DNA of 64,000 bases from Saccharopolyspora_D taberi (GTDB lineage Bacteria > Actinomycetota > Actinomycetes > Mycobacteriales > Pseudonocardiaceae). The stretch spans positions 24,031 to 88,030 of the forward strand of contig NZ_BAAAUX010000026.1 of assembly GCF_039534165.1 (NCBI RefSeq). Direction: 5' to 3'. The notes beneath the pieces were generated by a model that ran no database searches, was not told the DNA's origin, and saw only the letters and a list, made by a program, of their open reading frames with translations. Of the stretch, positions 7,635-16,016 are shown in pieces. A program made the translations under genes and the position numbers. How positions within the stretch are numbered: the first letter of the stretch is position 1; each line of letters starts with the position of its first letter.

Positions 7635-8567
7635 TCAGCTGAACAGGTCCAGCCCGGTGAGTTCGGCGGACACCTGCCAGAGCCGGGCGGCCGACTCCGG
7701 ATCGACGGCCCAGGGCTTGACCCCGCCGACGAGCATGTCGTCGGTGCGGGCGGGTTCGGCGATGTCGCAGTCCTGGCAGTACGCCCCGGCGCGGCCGTCG
7801 AGCAGCGGCGAGGTCGCCGCCCACACCGCGGTCGCCGCGCCCTGCGCCGGCGTCTTGAACCCGGGGGCGGGTGCGCCGTCCGGAGTGATCCAGCCCAGGG
7901 CCAGCCACTCCTCTCGCGGGACGTGCCGTTGCAGCGGAGTCAGGATGCTTCCCGGGTGGACGGCGAAGGCGTTCAACCCGAGCTTGGCCAGATGCACGGC
8001 GAACAGGGCGTTCGCGGTCTTGGACTGCGCGTAGGCCAGCCACGGATCGTAGGTGCCGCGGAAGTGCAGGTCGTCCCAGCGAACGTCGGAGAGGAAGTGG
8101 CCGGACGAGGCCACCGACACCACCCTCGCCCCGTCGGCCAGCGCCGGGCGGAGGCGGTTGACGAGCGCGAAGTGGCCGAGGTGGTTGACCGCGAAGTGCG
8201 CCTCCCAGCCCGGGCCGACGCGCGTCTCGGGGCAGGCCATGATGCCCGCGCCGTTGATGACGATGTCGAGGGTGCGGCCGGTGTCCAGGAAGTCCGCCGC
8301 GAACCCGCGGACGCTGTCCAGGTCCGCCAGGTCGAGGGCGTGCACCTCCGCCTCCGGCAGGGCGTTGCGCGCTTCGGCGGGCCTGCGCGCGGGGACGATG
8401 ACGTGCGCTCCCGCGCGGGAGAGGGCCAGCGTGGTCTCCAGCCCGATGCCGGAGTAGCCGCCGGTGACCAGGGCGGTGCGGCCGGACAGGTCGATCCCGG
8501 CGAGGACGTCGTCCGCCGTGCTGCGGGCGCCGAATCCGCTGCCGGCCTTGCGTTGCTGCGTGAACAT
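7635..8567 (-). CDS. short-chain dehydrogenase/reductase (SDR)
   Basis: 310-residue NAD(P)-dependent oxidoreductase. The N-terminal Rossmann motif is 'TGGYSGIGLE' near residue 35; 'DIVINGAGIMA' corresponds to NNAG; the catalytic 'YAQSK' (Tyr-x-x-x-Lys) follows 'VVSVASSGH'. Architecture resembles the retinol dehydrogenase/WW-oxidoreductase-like SDR subgroup; substrate unknown. The gene is divergent from a MerR regulator, and its promoter has the MerR hallmark of a 19-bp spacer (see 8575-8605). The predicted start of transcription coincides with the ATG, so the message may be leaderless; no Shine-Dalgarno is present. Confidence 0.9.
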   Translation of the reverse strand: MFTQQRKAGSGFGARSTADDVLAGIDLSGRTALVTGGYSGIGLETTLALSRAGAHVIVPARRPAEARNALPEAEVHALDLADLDSVRGFAADFLDTGRTLDIVINGAGIMACPETRVGPGWEAHFAVNHLGHFALVNRLRPALADGARVVSVASSGHFLSDVRWDDLHFRGTYDPWLAYAQSKTANALFAVHLAKLGLNAFAVHPGSILTPLQRHVPREEWLALGWITPDGAPAPGFKTPAQGAATAVWAATSPLLDGRAGAYCQDCDIAEPARTDDMLVGGVKPWAVDPESAARLWQVSAELTGLDLFS

Positions 8568-8574
8568 GGCGGCG

Positions 8575-8605
8575 AAGCTAGGTACTAGAGCGCGCTCTAG
8601 GTCAA
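8575..8605 (-). promoter_or_regulatory. MerR-type promoter/operator for the SDR gene
   Basis: On the reverse strand TTGACC (8605-8600) and TAGCTT (8580-8575) are separated by 19 bp, two more than optimal. A perfect 16-bp palindrome, CTAGAGCGCGCTCTAG (8585-8600), fills the spacer and overlaps the -35 box. Over-long spacers with a central dyad are diagnostic of promoters activated by DNA distortion by MerR-family proteins; merR itself is divergently transcribed 20 bp away. Only 7 nt separate the -10 box from the SDR ATG. Confidence 0.8.
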
Positions 8606-8620
8606 GGTAGTCTCGCCGGC

Positions 8621-9022
8621 GTGCTTTCGATCGGGGAGGTCGCCGAAGCGACCGGGCTGAGCGTGCACGCGCTGCGGTTCTTCGAGCGCGAGGGCCTGTT
8701 CCTCCGCGAGATCCCGCGTTCCAGCGGCGGGCAACGGGTTTACGAGCCCGCGGACGTGGAATGGCTGCTGCTGTGCAACCGGTTCCGCGCGTCGGGCATG
8801 CCGATCGCCATGCTGAAGGAGTTCGCCCGGCTGGTCCGGTCGGGCCCGGGCAACGAGCCGGAACGCCTCGCGCTGCTGCGCGAGCACGAGCGGGCCGTGC
8901 GGGCGAAGATCGCCGACCTGGAAGCGGACCTGGAGATCATCCGGAGCAAGGTCGTCGTCTACGAGGAGCACGTCCGCGAGGGCACCGCCGCCGGTGTCTG
9001 GTCGCCGACGCCGTCGCGCTGA
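8621..9022 (+). CDS. MerR family transcriptional regulator
   Basis: 133 residues. The N-terminal winged HTH 'MLSIGEVAEATGLSVHALRFFEREGLF' plus 'RVYEPADVEWLLLCNRFRASGMPIAMLKEF' is typical of MerR proteins; a C-terminal coiled-coil (about 80-120) would form the dimer antiparallel helix. There are no metal-binding cysteines near the C-terminus, so it belongs to the organic-ligand/stress-type MerRs rather than the metal sensors. GTG start. It very probably controls the divergent SDR and possibly itself through the shared palindrome. Confidence 0.92.
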   Translation: MLSIGEVAEATGLSVHALRFFEREGLFLREIPRSSGGQRVYEPADVEWLLLCNRFRASGMPIAMLKEFARLVRSGPGNEPERLALLREHERAVRAKIADLEADLEIIRSKVVVYEEHVREGTAAGVWSPTPSR

Positions 9023-9080
9023 TCCACCCGGCGAGAAGAAGACAACAACGATCTGGTCACGGTGGACAAAGCGCGTGACA

Positions 9081-9641
9081 ATGGTTGGCATGCCGCCGTT
9101 TCCAGACCTGCTGGTAATCGCACGCAGCCCGCAGGAAGAACGGCGGATCCAACGGTATTCCCTGGTCAGCATACTCGCCCAGCTGTTCACCACGATCACG
9201 TGCACCCTGATGGCAATTCTGTGGATAGCGGGCGGAGACCTGGGAATTCCCGTTTCCTTCGCGGTGATTCCGTTAATGGCGAGCGGACTGGGAATGTTCG
9301 GCATGTGGACCCAGATCCGCCTGCGCCGCCTCAACCGCGCGATGCGCAACCTCCAGCTCGCCCTGACCCCGAAGGGCGTGGCGTACCGCTCGTCGGCGGG
9401 CACGTTCTTCGCCCCGTGGTCGGACGTCCGCCAGGTCCGCCTGCGCATGCACCACGGAAATCCGTTCGTCGTGGTGGACGCGGTGGACTGGGGCGGCCCG
9501 GCCGCCGAGGTCGGCAGGCTGAACTGGATCGGCCGCGTCGGCCGGTTGGCGCTGCCCCTCAACGGCAGCGGGGTGCAGCCGAGCCAGGTGTGGCAGGCCG
9601 TTTACCGGCTCTCCGGCGGGGCCGTTCAGGCCCGGCGGTGA
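9081..9641 (+). CDS. two-TM membrane protein of unknown function
   Basis: About 186 residues from ATG 9081 (an alternative ATG at 9090 is equally possible; upstream in-frame sequence is Arg-rich and unlikely). Two adjacent hydrophobic segments (about residues 25-45 and 50-70) are followed by a soluble domain with 'RLNRAMRNLQLALTPKGVAYRSSAGTFFAPWSDVRQVRL', reminiscent of the bacterial PH-like (YcxB-type) fold in which a membrane hairpin precedes a small beta domain. Function unknown. A possible promoter (TGGTCA-17 bp-GACAAT) ends within 10 bp of the start, hinting at a leaderless message. It converges on the NB-ARC gene, whose stop is only 5 bp away. Confidence 0.7.
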   Translation: MVGMPPFPDLLVIARSPQEERRIQRYSLVSILAQLFTTITCTLMAILWIAGGDLGIPVSFAVIPLMASGLGMFGMWTQIRLRRLNRAMRNLQLALTPKGVAYRSSAGTFFAPWSDVRQVRLRMHHGNPFVVVDAVDWGGPAAEVGRLNWIGRVGRLALPLNGSGVQPSQVWQAVYRLSGGAVQARR

Positions 9642-9645
9642 GGGT

Positions 9646-11574
9646 CTAGTCCTGGTTTCGCCGGGAGAGGAGGTCGTTGAGGTCCTTTTCCGTGACCAGG
9701 GTGTCCGGGTGATCTTCGCCCAGAACTTTGCGGTGGAGGTCGAGCACCGATCGAAGCTCGGTTTCCGCTTCGTCGAACTCACCCCGTTCCCGCATCATGA
9801 GCGCCAGGTTGTTCCGCGTGGCCAGGGTGTGCGGGTGACGTTCCCCGAAAACCTCGCGCCGCGCCGCCAGAACCACCCGGCACTCGGCTTCGGCCTCAGC
9901 CAACGCACCACGCTCCAACAACACCAACGCCAAATTATGCCGCGTCATCAAAATATCCGGATGCCGCTCACCGAGAACCTCACGATGCGCCGCCAGAACC
10001 ACCCGATACTCGGCTTCGGCCTCAGCCAACGCACCACGAACCCGCAACACGCCAGCCAGGTTGAGCCGCGTGGACAACGTGCCGGCATCGCGATCATCCG
10101 CGGTCGCACGACGACGTGACAAAGCGGTCAGGAAGAGGTCATGAGCTAGGCCGTACAAGCCCGCCCAGCAGCAGAAATCCGCCGAAAGTTCGCAGAGCCA
10201 GGTGATGTCGGAGAAACGCGGCTGGTCCTCCTCGTCACCGTCCCCGGTCGTGGCGAGCTCCACTGCCCGAAGGCAATGCGGCAGGAGCGCAATCCACCGC
10301 GACCAGGTGATGTGATCGATCTGATCGATGTCACCGGCGCAGGTCACCAGCAGTTGCTCGCAGAGTTCGGCGTAACCACTGCTTTCGGCGGCATCGCCCT
10401 GGTTCAGATTCGCCTCCCGCACAACAGGATGCAGCCGCAGCACCGGCACTTCTTGGCCTTCCACGCCAGTTTGCACGAGTCCCACCGACTCCAGTGCGCT
10501 GATCAGCAGCGCGAGGTGGTGAACAGTCAGCCCATCGAAAAGCGGGGACTCGGCAAGCACCTCCGCGTGCAGCACCTCCTGCGGAATCGGCGCAGCCGCG
10601 AAGTGCGACAGCAGCCGCAACAGCTGCCTGGCCAACGGCTGCCCGCGCTCGGCGAGCAGATCCAGCGACAGTTCCCAAGTCCGGCTGAGGATTTCCCGTT
10701 CCTGGTGCCCCGGCAGGTCCGTCACCTCCGGCCAGCGATCGTCCAACGCCGCCCGGTAACCGTCGAAATCCCGGGGCAGTTCCAACCCCGGCAGCGCCGG
10801 AGTCTTCCCCGCCACCGCCAGATAACGCCCCGCTGAGTGCAGCGCCAGCGGCAGGCCGCCCAGCCGCCGCGACAATTCCTCGGCCTGCTCAACCGAACCA
10901 GCCGCAGGCGCCCTGTCCAGCAGCATTCGAGCGCCGTCGGGGTCCGGCAGCTGCCCGACCGCGTGCAGTCGCGCCGATCTCCCCCAGCTTCCCGCGTCCC
11001 TGCTGGTCACCAGGACCGCACCGCTACCGGGAGCGCGCAGCCAGCCGGTTCCGTCGGAAACCGGTTGCCCCGCACCGAGAATCCGCGTGTCGTCGGCGTT
11101 GTCGAACACCAGCAGCCAGCGCGCGGTGCGCCGATTCAGCTGCCGCCACAACAAATCCGGCGCGGACGCCTGCCCTTCCCATGCCTGGCGCACCTCCTCG
11201 GCGCTCGCGCCGGCGCGCAGCGCGACCTCCCGCAGGCCGTCGCGCACGCTCTCCTCCGAGGACGCGTCCACCCACCACACCTCGGTGTCAGCGGCCACCG
11301 ACTCGACCACCCGCAACGCCGCGGTGGTCTTTCCGTATCCACCGGCTCCGTGCAGCACCGTGCAGCTCCGCCCGGAGCGCACCTGATCGACCACGGCCCC
11401 GACCAGCTCGTCGCGGCCGTGCACCTCGTACACCAGCCGCTCGACCGGAGCGGCCAGCGAGACCAGGCCCGGTCCTCCGCGGTCGGCAGCTCCGTTGAAC
11501 ACCACGGGACCGTGGATCGATCCGGCCTGCACCGACGGCCCCTGGACGTTGCCGTCCATGGAGTTCTGCGTCAT
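9646..11574 (-). CDS. NB-ARC/STAND NTPase with C-terminal tetratricopeptide repeats
   Basis: 642 residues. The first ~30 residues (MTQNSMDGNVQGPSVQAGSI...) are a Gly/Val/Gln motif seen at the N-terminus of many actinobacterial STAND proteins. An NB-ARC module follows: P-loop 'HGAGGYGKTT' (about 75-84), 'WLLVFDNADD' Walker B, and 'GSGAVLVTSRD'. The last ~130 residues are three 42-residue TPR units of the kinesin-light-chain type ('AEAEAEYRVVLAAHREVLGERHPDIL...'). Such proteins are ATP-driven scaffolds or sensors whose partner varies; no effector domain (TIR, protease, nuclease) is fused here. The start at 11574 is the ATG preceding the motif. It follows the two-component genes on the same strand with a 44-bp gap. 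Confidence 0.85.
   Translation of the reverse strand: MTQNSMDGNVQGPSVQAGSIHGPVVFNGAADRGGPGLVSLAAPVERLVYEVHGRDELVGAVVDQVRSGRSCTVLHGAGGYGKTTAALRVVESVAADTEVWWVDASSEESVRDGLREVALRAGASAEEVRQAWEGQASAPDLLWRQLNRRTARWLLVFDNADDTRILGAGQPVSDGTGWLRAPGSGAVLVTSRDAGSWGRSARLHAVGQLPDPDGARMLLDRAPAAGSVEQAEELSRRLGGLPLALHSAGRYLAVAGKTPALPGLELPRDFDGYRAALDDRWPEVTDLPGHQEREILSRTWELSLDLLAERGQPLARQLLRLLSHFAAAPIPQEVLHAEVLAESPLFDGLTVHHLALLISALESVGLVQTGVEGQEVPVLRLHPVVREANLNQGDAAESSGYAELCEQLLVTCAGDIDQIDHITWSRWIALLPHCLRAVELATTGDGDEEDQPRFSDITWLCELSADFCCWAGLYGLAHDLFLTALSRRRATADDRDAGTLSTRLNLAGVLRVRGALAEAEAEYRVVLAAHREVLGERHPDILMTRHNLALVLLERGALAEAEAECRVVLAARREVFGERHPHTLATRNNLALMMRERGEFDEAETELRSVLDLHRKVLGEDHPDTLVTEKDLNDLLSRRNQD
9700..10080 (-). 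repeat. 126-bp tandem TPR-coding repeats
   Basis: Three successive 126-bp (42-codon) units within the 3' end of the NB-ARC gene are highly similar at the DNA level as well as the protein level (...EAECRVVLAA/REVxGERHP...). Central copies share long identical runs, suggesting recent duplication or ongoing homogenisation by recombination. Confidence 0.75.
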
Positions 11575-11618
11575 CGCACCCCCAGCGATTCGGGGTGTCA
11601 ACGATAGCGAACCCGGAG

Positions 11619-12260
11619 TCACCCCAAATACCGCAGCACGGCGAGCACCCGCCTGCTGTAGCCGGTGAGATGTGCGAGGTCGAGCTTGTCGAAGATGGCG
11701 TTGACGTGCTTTTCCACCGCGCTCTGGGAAATGTGCAGGTGCTCGGCGATGCCGGCGTTGGTGCGGCCCTGCGCCATGTGGTCGAGGACGTCGCGCTCGC
11801 GGGCGGTCAGCTTGCCCAGCGGGTCCTCCCGCGCGCTGCGCACGACCAGCTGGCGGACCACCTCCGGATCGAACGCCGTGCCTCCGGCGCCGACGCGTTC
11901 CAGCGCCTCCAGGAAGTCGTCGACCTGCACCACGCGGTCCTTGAGCAGGTAGCCGACCGAGCCGGTCCCGGCGGACACCAGCTCGACGGCGTAGCGCTTC
12001 TCCACGTACTGCGACAGGACCAGCACTGCGACCCCGGGCCAGCGGCGGCGGATCTCCAGCGCTGCCCGCAGGCCCTCGTCGGTGTGCGTCGGCGGCATGC
12101 GGACGTCGACGACCGCGATGTCCGGCTGCTGCTCGGCGACCGCGGCCAGCAGCGCTTCGCCGTCGCCGACCGCGCCGACGACCTCGTGCCCCTCGTCGGA
12201 CAGCAGCCGCAGCAGGCCCTCGCGCAGCAGGGTCGAATCGTCGGCCAGGATCACTCGCAC
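11619..12260 (-). CDS. NarL/FixJ-type response regulator
   Basis: 213 residues. Receiver domain: 'VILADDSTLLREGL' acidic pocket, phosphoacceptor Asp52 in 'VVDVRMPP', and the Lys in 'LLKDRV'. Output domain: C-terminal LuxR HTH 'LTARERDVLDHMAQGRTNAGIAEHLHISQSAVEKHVNAIFDKL'. GTG start at 12260 overlaps the 3' end of the histidine kinase gene by 10 bp, so the pair is translationally coupled. Target unknown; the NB-ARC gene immediately downstream and the DedA gene divergent from the kinase are candidates. Confidence 0.95.
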   Translation of the reverse strand: MRVILADDSTLLREGLLRLLSDEGHEVVGAVGDGEALLAAVAEQQPDIAVVDVRMPPTHTDEGLRAALEIRRRWPGVAVLVLSQYVEKRYAVELVSAGTGSVGYLLKDRVVQVDDFLEALERVGAGGTAFDPEVVRQLVVRSAREDPLGKLTARERDVLDHMAQGRTNAGIAEHLHISQSAVEKHVNAIFDKLDLAHLTGYSRRVLAVLRYLG

Positions 12261-13366
12261 GGCAGCTCCGCGGTGATCGTCGTCGGCCCGCCCTGCGGAC
12301 TGCGCACGGCGAAGCTCCCGTCCAGCCCGGCAACCCGGCGGGCCAGGCCGGAAAGCCCGGCCCCGGAGGCGTCCGCGCCGCCCCGCCCGTCGTCGTCGAC
12401 CTCCACCACGACGCACCCGTCCTTCCATCCCAAGTGGACATTCACCGACCGGGCACCGGAGTGCTTTGCCGCGTTGGTCACCGCTTCCGACACCACGAAG
12501 TAGGCCGCGGTTTCGACCGCAGCGGGTGGCCGGTCGTCGAGGTCGTAGTGCAGCCGCACGTCGATCCCGGCTCGCTCGGCCACGTTCTCCAGCGCCACGT
12601 GCAGCCCGTCACCGTCCAATGCGGACGGATACACCTGCCAGCTGACCTCGCGGAGATCGTGCAGCACCTGCTGGGATTCCTCGTGCGCCTGCCGCAGCAG
12701 CTCCGCCGCACGCGGGCCGTCGGCGCGGCGGGCGCGGCCGATGAGCATGCCCAGCGCGACCAAGCGCTGCTGCACGCCGTCGTGCAGGTCCCGCTCGATG
12801 CGGCGGCGTTCCGCGTCGATCTCGGTGATCACCTCGGCGCGGGAGAACGACAGTTCGGCGACCCGGCGCTTGAGGGCTTCCTCCCGGCCCGAACCGAGGA
12901 AGTGCTGCCCCACGACGCGGTCGATGGCCGCGAGCCCCCACAGCCCGGCCAAGCCGAGGAACAGCAGCGCGATCCCCAGGACGACCATGTAGACGGCGCG
13001 GATGAGCTTGCCCGCGAAGGTGAACTCCGCTGTCCACAGCTCGATCAGGACCACCGGGCTGGCGACGAATCCGTAGACCAGCATCAGCAGCACGACGCCG
13101 CCCATGAACCCGACCCAGCATCGGACGGCCAGGTACGGCAGCGCTCTTGCGGTGTCCTCAGCGGTGGTGGCGTGGAAGAACCGCCGCAGCCGCCACCGCT
13201 CGAACTCGGTCACGCGCCGCGCCCATCCGGTCACCACAGCCGACTGCCGCAGCGCCAGCCCGCCGACGAGGGCGATGCCGAGCTCGGCGACCGCGCTGAT
13301 CGCACCGAGCAGCAGCCCGGCCGCGATCCGCGGCAGGCTGGCGATCCACAACCGGATCTGGCGCAT
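12251..13366 (-). CDS. sensor histidine kinase (HisKA_3 / NarX-like)
   Basis: 371 residues. The N-terminal half has four or more hydrophobic segments (about 10-45, 78-108, 120-150) with an intervening loop, as in PspC/DesK-like actinobacterial sensors. The dimerisation/phosphoacceptor motif is 'IERDLHDGVQQRL' with His195; the ATPase domain has 'SEAVTNAAKHSGA' (N box) and 'VEVDDDGRGG' (G1). It works with the overlapping response regulator. The stimulus is unknown; an envelope signal is plausible from the membrane topology. A short direct repeat starts 13 bp upstream of its ATG. Confidence 0.95.
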   Translation of the reverse strand: MRQIRLWIASLPRIAAGLLLGAISAVAELGIALVGGLALRQSAVVTGWARRVTEFERWRLRRFFHATTAEDTARALPYLAVRCWVGFMGGVVLLMLVYGFVASPVVLIELWTAEFTFAGKLIRAVYMVVLGIALLFLGLAGLWGLAAIDRVVGQHFLGSGREEALKRRVAELSFSRAEVITEIDAERRRIERDLHDGVQQRLVALGMLIGRARRADGPRAAELLRQAHEESQQVLHDLREVSWQVYPSALDGDGLHVALENVAERAGIDVRLHYDLDDRPPAAVETAAYFVVSEAVTNAAKHSGARSVNVHLGWKDGCVVVEVDDDGRGGADASGAGLSGLARRVAGLDGSFAVRSPQGGPTTITAELPCE

Positions 13367-13378
13367 TCGCCGAGGCTA

Positions 13379-13404
13379 CAGCTGTGGTTTGCAGCTGTGG
13401 TTTT
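13379..13404. repeat. 13-bp-period direct repeat in the kinase/DedA intergenic region
   Basis: CAGCTGTGGTTT occurs at 13379-13390 and again at 13392-13403, with a following GTGG-tttt-CCAC hairpin. It is 13 bp upstream of the histidine kinase ATG and may be an autoregulatory response-regulator site (inference). A possible promoter for dedA, TGGTCG-17 bp-TAGCGT, lies at 13456-13484. Confidence 0.45.
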
Positions 13405-13524
13405 CCACACCCCGGTACCTGGGGTGCACCCCGGGAAAGTCCGGGGAAAGCCTCATGGTCGCGCGTCCCCGCTGTTCCTAGCGTCGAAAACGTCGGCACA
13501 ACAGCGAATTCCGGAGAGTTGAGC

Positions 13525-14160
13525 ATGAGTTTCCCGACCGAGCCCGCCGGTGGGATCACCGAGTGGATCACCGGCATCATGGACGCGCTGGGCGGACCGG
13601 GCGCTGGCCTGGTGGTCGCCCTGGAGAACGTGTTCCCGCCCATCCCCAGCGAGGTCGTGCTGCCGCTGGCGGGCTTCGCCGCGAGCCAGGGCACGCTGAG
13701 CCTGGCCGGGGCGATCCTGTGGACGACCGCCGGATCGGTGGCCGGCGCGATCGTCCTGTACTACCTGGGCGCGCTGCTGGGCCGCGACCGCACGCGCGCC
13801 ATCGCCGCGAAGCTCCCACTGGTCAAGATCACCGACATCGACCGCACCGAGGCGTGGTTCGCCAGGCACGGCGTGAAGGCGGTGCTCCTGGGCCGCATGG
13901 TCCCGGTCGTGCGCAGCTTCGTCTCGCTGCCCGCGGGGGTGGAGCGGATGTCGATGCCGGTGTTCCTGCTGTTCACCGCACTGGGGAGCGCGATCTGGAA
14001 CACCGCGCTCGTGCTGGCGGGGTACCTGCTGGGGCAGAGCTGGTGGATCGTGGAGGGCTACGTGGGGGTGTTCCAGAAGGTCGTTCTCGTCGCCGCCGTG
14101 GCCGCGGTGGTGTGGTTCGTCGCGGCGCGCGTGCGGCGGGGGCGGCGGGCTCGGGTTTGA
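13525..14160 (+). CDS. DedA/SNARE-associated family membrane protein
   Basis: 211 residues. Seen: 'ENVFPPIPSEVVLPLAGFAA' (the DedA E-x-x-x-P-x-P-x-E membrane motif), 'GSVAGAIVLYYLGALLGR', 'RHGVKAVLLGRMVPVVRSFVSLPAGVERM' (the conserved 'F/GRxxPxxR' element) and two C-terminal helices. DedA proteins are proton-coupled membrane proteins, some of which recycle undecaprenyl phosphate or flip phospholipids. The ATG at 13525 follows CCGGAGAG. It is divergent from the sensor kinase. A second DedA paralogue is at 16795-17451. Confidence 0.92.
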   Translation: MSFPTEPAGGITEWITGIMDALGGPGAGLVVALENVFPPIPSEVVLPLAGFAASQGTLSLAGAILWTTAGSVAGAIVLYYLGALLGRDRTRAIAAKLPLVKITDIDRTEAWFARHGVKAVLLGRMVPVVRSFVSLPAGVERMSMPVFLLFTALGSAIWNTALVLAGYLLGQSWWIVEGYVGVFQKVVLVAAVAAVVWFVAARVRRGRRARV

Positions 14161-14205
14161 GGCGGCGTCCCCGGCCGGAAGCCGGAAACACCGCCCACGG
14201 TGTGC

Positions 14206-15843
14206 TCACACGGCGTTGAGCACGGCGGAAAGACTCGACGCGACGACGGAGTCGTCGATCCCGGCCGCCCACGCGGTTCCCGACGGAGTCCGGTACTCGA
14301 CGTAGGTCGCGGCGCGGGCGGAGCTGCCCGCGCCCATCGACTGCTGGACGAGGTTGACGATCTCGACCCGGCGGCCGTGCGCTTCGAGCATCCGCACCAG
14401 GGCCGACACCGCTCCGTCGGCGGTTTCGGTGTGGGTCACCAGCTCGCCGTCGATTTCGAGGGTCGCGGTGAGCCGGTCGCCCTGGTCGACCGCCCACTCC
14501 TTGAGCCCGACCGATCCGCCGCAGTAGGCGGTGGTGAACAGCTCCCACAGGGTGGCGGAGTCGATCTCGGTGCCGCTGGAGTCGGTGTGGCGCTGGACGA
14601 TGCGGGCGAAGTCGATCTGCAGGCCGCGCGGCAGGTCCAGCTGGTGCTCGGTCCGCATCACGTGGGCGATCCCGCCCTTGCCGGACTGGCTGTTGACCCG
14701 GATCACCGCCTCGTACGAGCGGCCGATGTCCTCGGGATCGATCGGCAGGTACGGAACTTCCCACCGCTGCGCGGAATCCCGCTCGAAGCCCTTCTTGATC
14801 GCGTCCTGGTGCGTTCCGGAGAACGCGGTGTGGACGTACTCGCCGACGTACGGGTGGCGTTCGTGCACGCCGATCCGGTTGCAGTGGACGACGGTGTCGC
14901 GGACCGCGTCGATGTCGGAGAGGTCGATCATCGGGTCGACCCCCTGCGCGTACAGGTTGAGCGCCAGGGTGATCAGGTCGACGTTGCCGGTCCGCTCGCC
15001 GTTGCCGAACAGGCAGCCCTCGACCCGCTGGGCGCCGGCGAGCATGGCGAGTTCCGCGCAGGCCACACCGGTTCCGCGGTCGTTGTGCGGATGCACGGAC
15101 AGGATGACGCCGTCCCGCCGGGCGAGGTTGTCGTTCATGTACTCGATCTGGTCGGCGTACACGTTGGGGGTGGCGACCTCGACGGTCGCGGGCAGGTTGA
15201 GGATCACCGGCCGCTCCGGGCTCGCCTGCCAGAGCCCGGTCATCATGTCGCAGATCTCCAGCGCGTAGTCGGGTTCGGTGAGGTTGAAGACCTCCGGGGA
15301 GAACTCGAAGCGCACCCGGTCGTCCGCGCGGCGCAGGACGTGCTCGCCCGCAGTGCGGATGCGCTCGCGCAGTTCCTCCCGCCCCGCGCGCAGGACCAGG
15401 TCGCGCCAGAGCGGTGCGGTCGCGGTGTACATGTGGACGACCACGCGCTCCAGGCCCGCGATCGCGTCGAAGGTCCGGTCGATGAGGTCGCGGCGGGCCG
15501 GGGTGAACACCACGACGGTCACGTCGTCGGGGACCAGGTCGGACTCGGCCAGCAGGCGCACGAAGTCGAAGTCGGTCTGCGACGCCGACGGATAGCCGAC
15601 CTCGATCTCCTTGTACCCGACCGAAACCATCATCTCGAAGAACCGGCGCTTGCGGTCGGGGTCCATCGGCTCGGCCAGCGCCTGGTTGCCGTCGCGCAGA
15701 TCGACCGGCACCCACAGCGGGGCCTGCGCGATGCGGTTGCCCGGCCAGCGCCGGGCGATCTCCGGGACCTCCACGCGGTCGAAGACGTCGCGGTAGCGGT
15801 GGTGCGGCATTCCCGAGGGTTGTTGCGGATTCCAGGTGTTCAT
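14206..15843 (-). CDS. leuA: 2-isopropylmalate synthase
   Basis: 545 residues, first committed step of leucine synthesis: acetyl-CoA + 2-oxoisovalerate to 2-isopropylmalate. Seen: 'PLWVPVDLRDGNQAL' (metal/substrate motif), 'GYKEIEVGYPSASQTDFDFVR', 'SVHPHNDRGTGVACAELAMLAGA' (HxH metal ligands), 'GCLFGNGERTGNVD', and a C-terminal LeuA regulatory domain (about 420-545) including 'VNLVQQSMGAGSSARAATYVEYR'. This is the long LeuA2/actinobacterial form, slightly shorter than the M. tuberculosis enzyme, which carries extra repeats. Leucine feedback is expected through the C-terminal domain. It is convergent with dedA (13525) and divergent from a GntR gene. Confidence 0.96.
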   Translation of the reverse strand: MNTWNPQQPSGMPHHRYRDVFDRVEVPEIARRWPGNRIAQAPLWVPVDLRDGNQALAEPMDPDRKRRFFEMMVSVGYKEIEVGYPSASQTDFDFVRLLAESDLVPDDVTVVVFTPARRDLIDRTFDAIAGLERVVVHMYTATAPLWRDLVLRAGREELRERIRTAGEHVLRRADDRVRFEFSPEVFNLTEPDYALEICDMMTGLWQASPERPVILNLPATVEVATPNVYADQIEYMNDNLARRDGVILSVHPHNDRGTGVACAELAMLAGAQRVEGCLFGNGERTGNVDLITLALNLYAQGVDPMIDLSDIDAVRDTVVHCNRIGVHERHPYVGEYVHTAFSGTHQDAIKKGFERDSAQRWEVPYLPIDPEDIGRSYEAVIRVNSQSGKGGIAHVMRTEHQLDLPRGLQIDFARIVQRHTDSSGTEIDSATLWELFTTAYCGGSVGLKEWAVDQGDRLTATLEIDGELVTHTETADGAVSALVRMLEAHGRRVEIVNLVQQSMGAGSSARAATYVEYRTPSGTAWAAGIDDSVVASSLSAVLNAV

Positions 15844-15891
15844 CAGGTCTTTCCGGTTGTCGCTGTCGGGGTGGACCGGCGGACAGCCCTG

Positions 15892-15934
15892 CGCCGCGGC
15901 AGGGTGCCGGTCCCGGTCAGCCCCTGCCGCGGCG
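15892..15934 (-). promoter_or_regulatory. 13-bp hairpin in the leuA 5' leader
   Basis: CGCCGCGGCAGGG (15892-15904) is perfectly complementary to 15922-15934 with a 16-nt loop, 49 nt upstream of the leuA ATG. It could be an attenuator stem or a dyad in the leuA/gntR shared region. No run of Leu codons was found in a preceding short frame, so classical leucine attenuation is not supported. Confidence 0.35.
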
Positions 15935-16016
15935 GGTAAGGTCGCGCCTCGGTGAACGCATGCCGGAGAACCTACAAGACATCAGGTCCTCAGACAACCT
16001 TATGACCGGAGGAGAA

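Noticed and set aside
9646..12441. Extension of the NB-ARC frame to 931 aa upstream of 11574
   Set aside because: The extra 289 codons are an out-of-frame reading of the response regulator gene; the conserved MTQNSMDGNV start is at 11574.
15917..15961. 14-codon upstream frame (MRSPRRDLTRRGRG) before leuA as a leucine attenuator peptide
   Set aside because: Contains a single Leu codon and no Leu run; no alternative anti-terminator pairing was evident.
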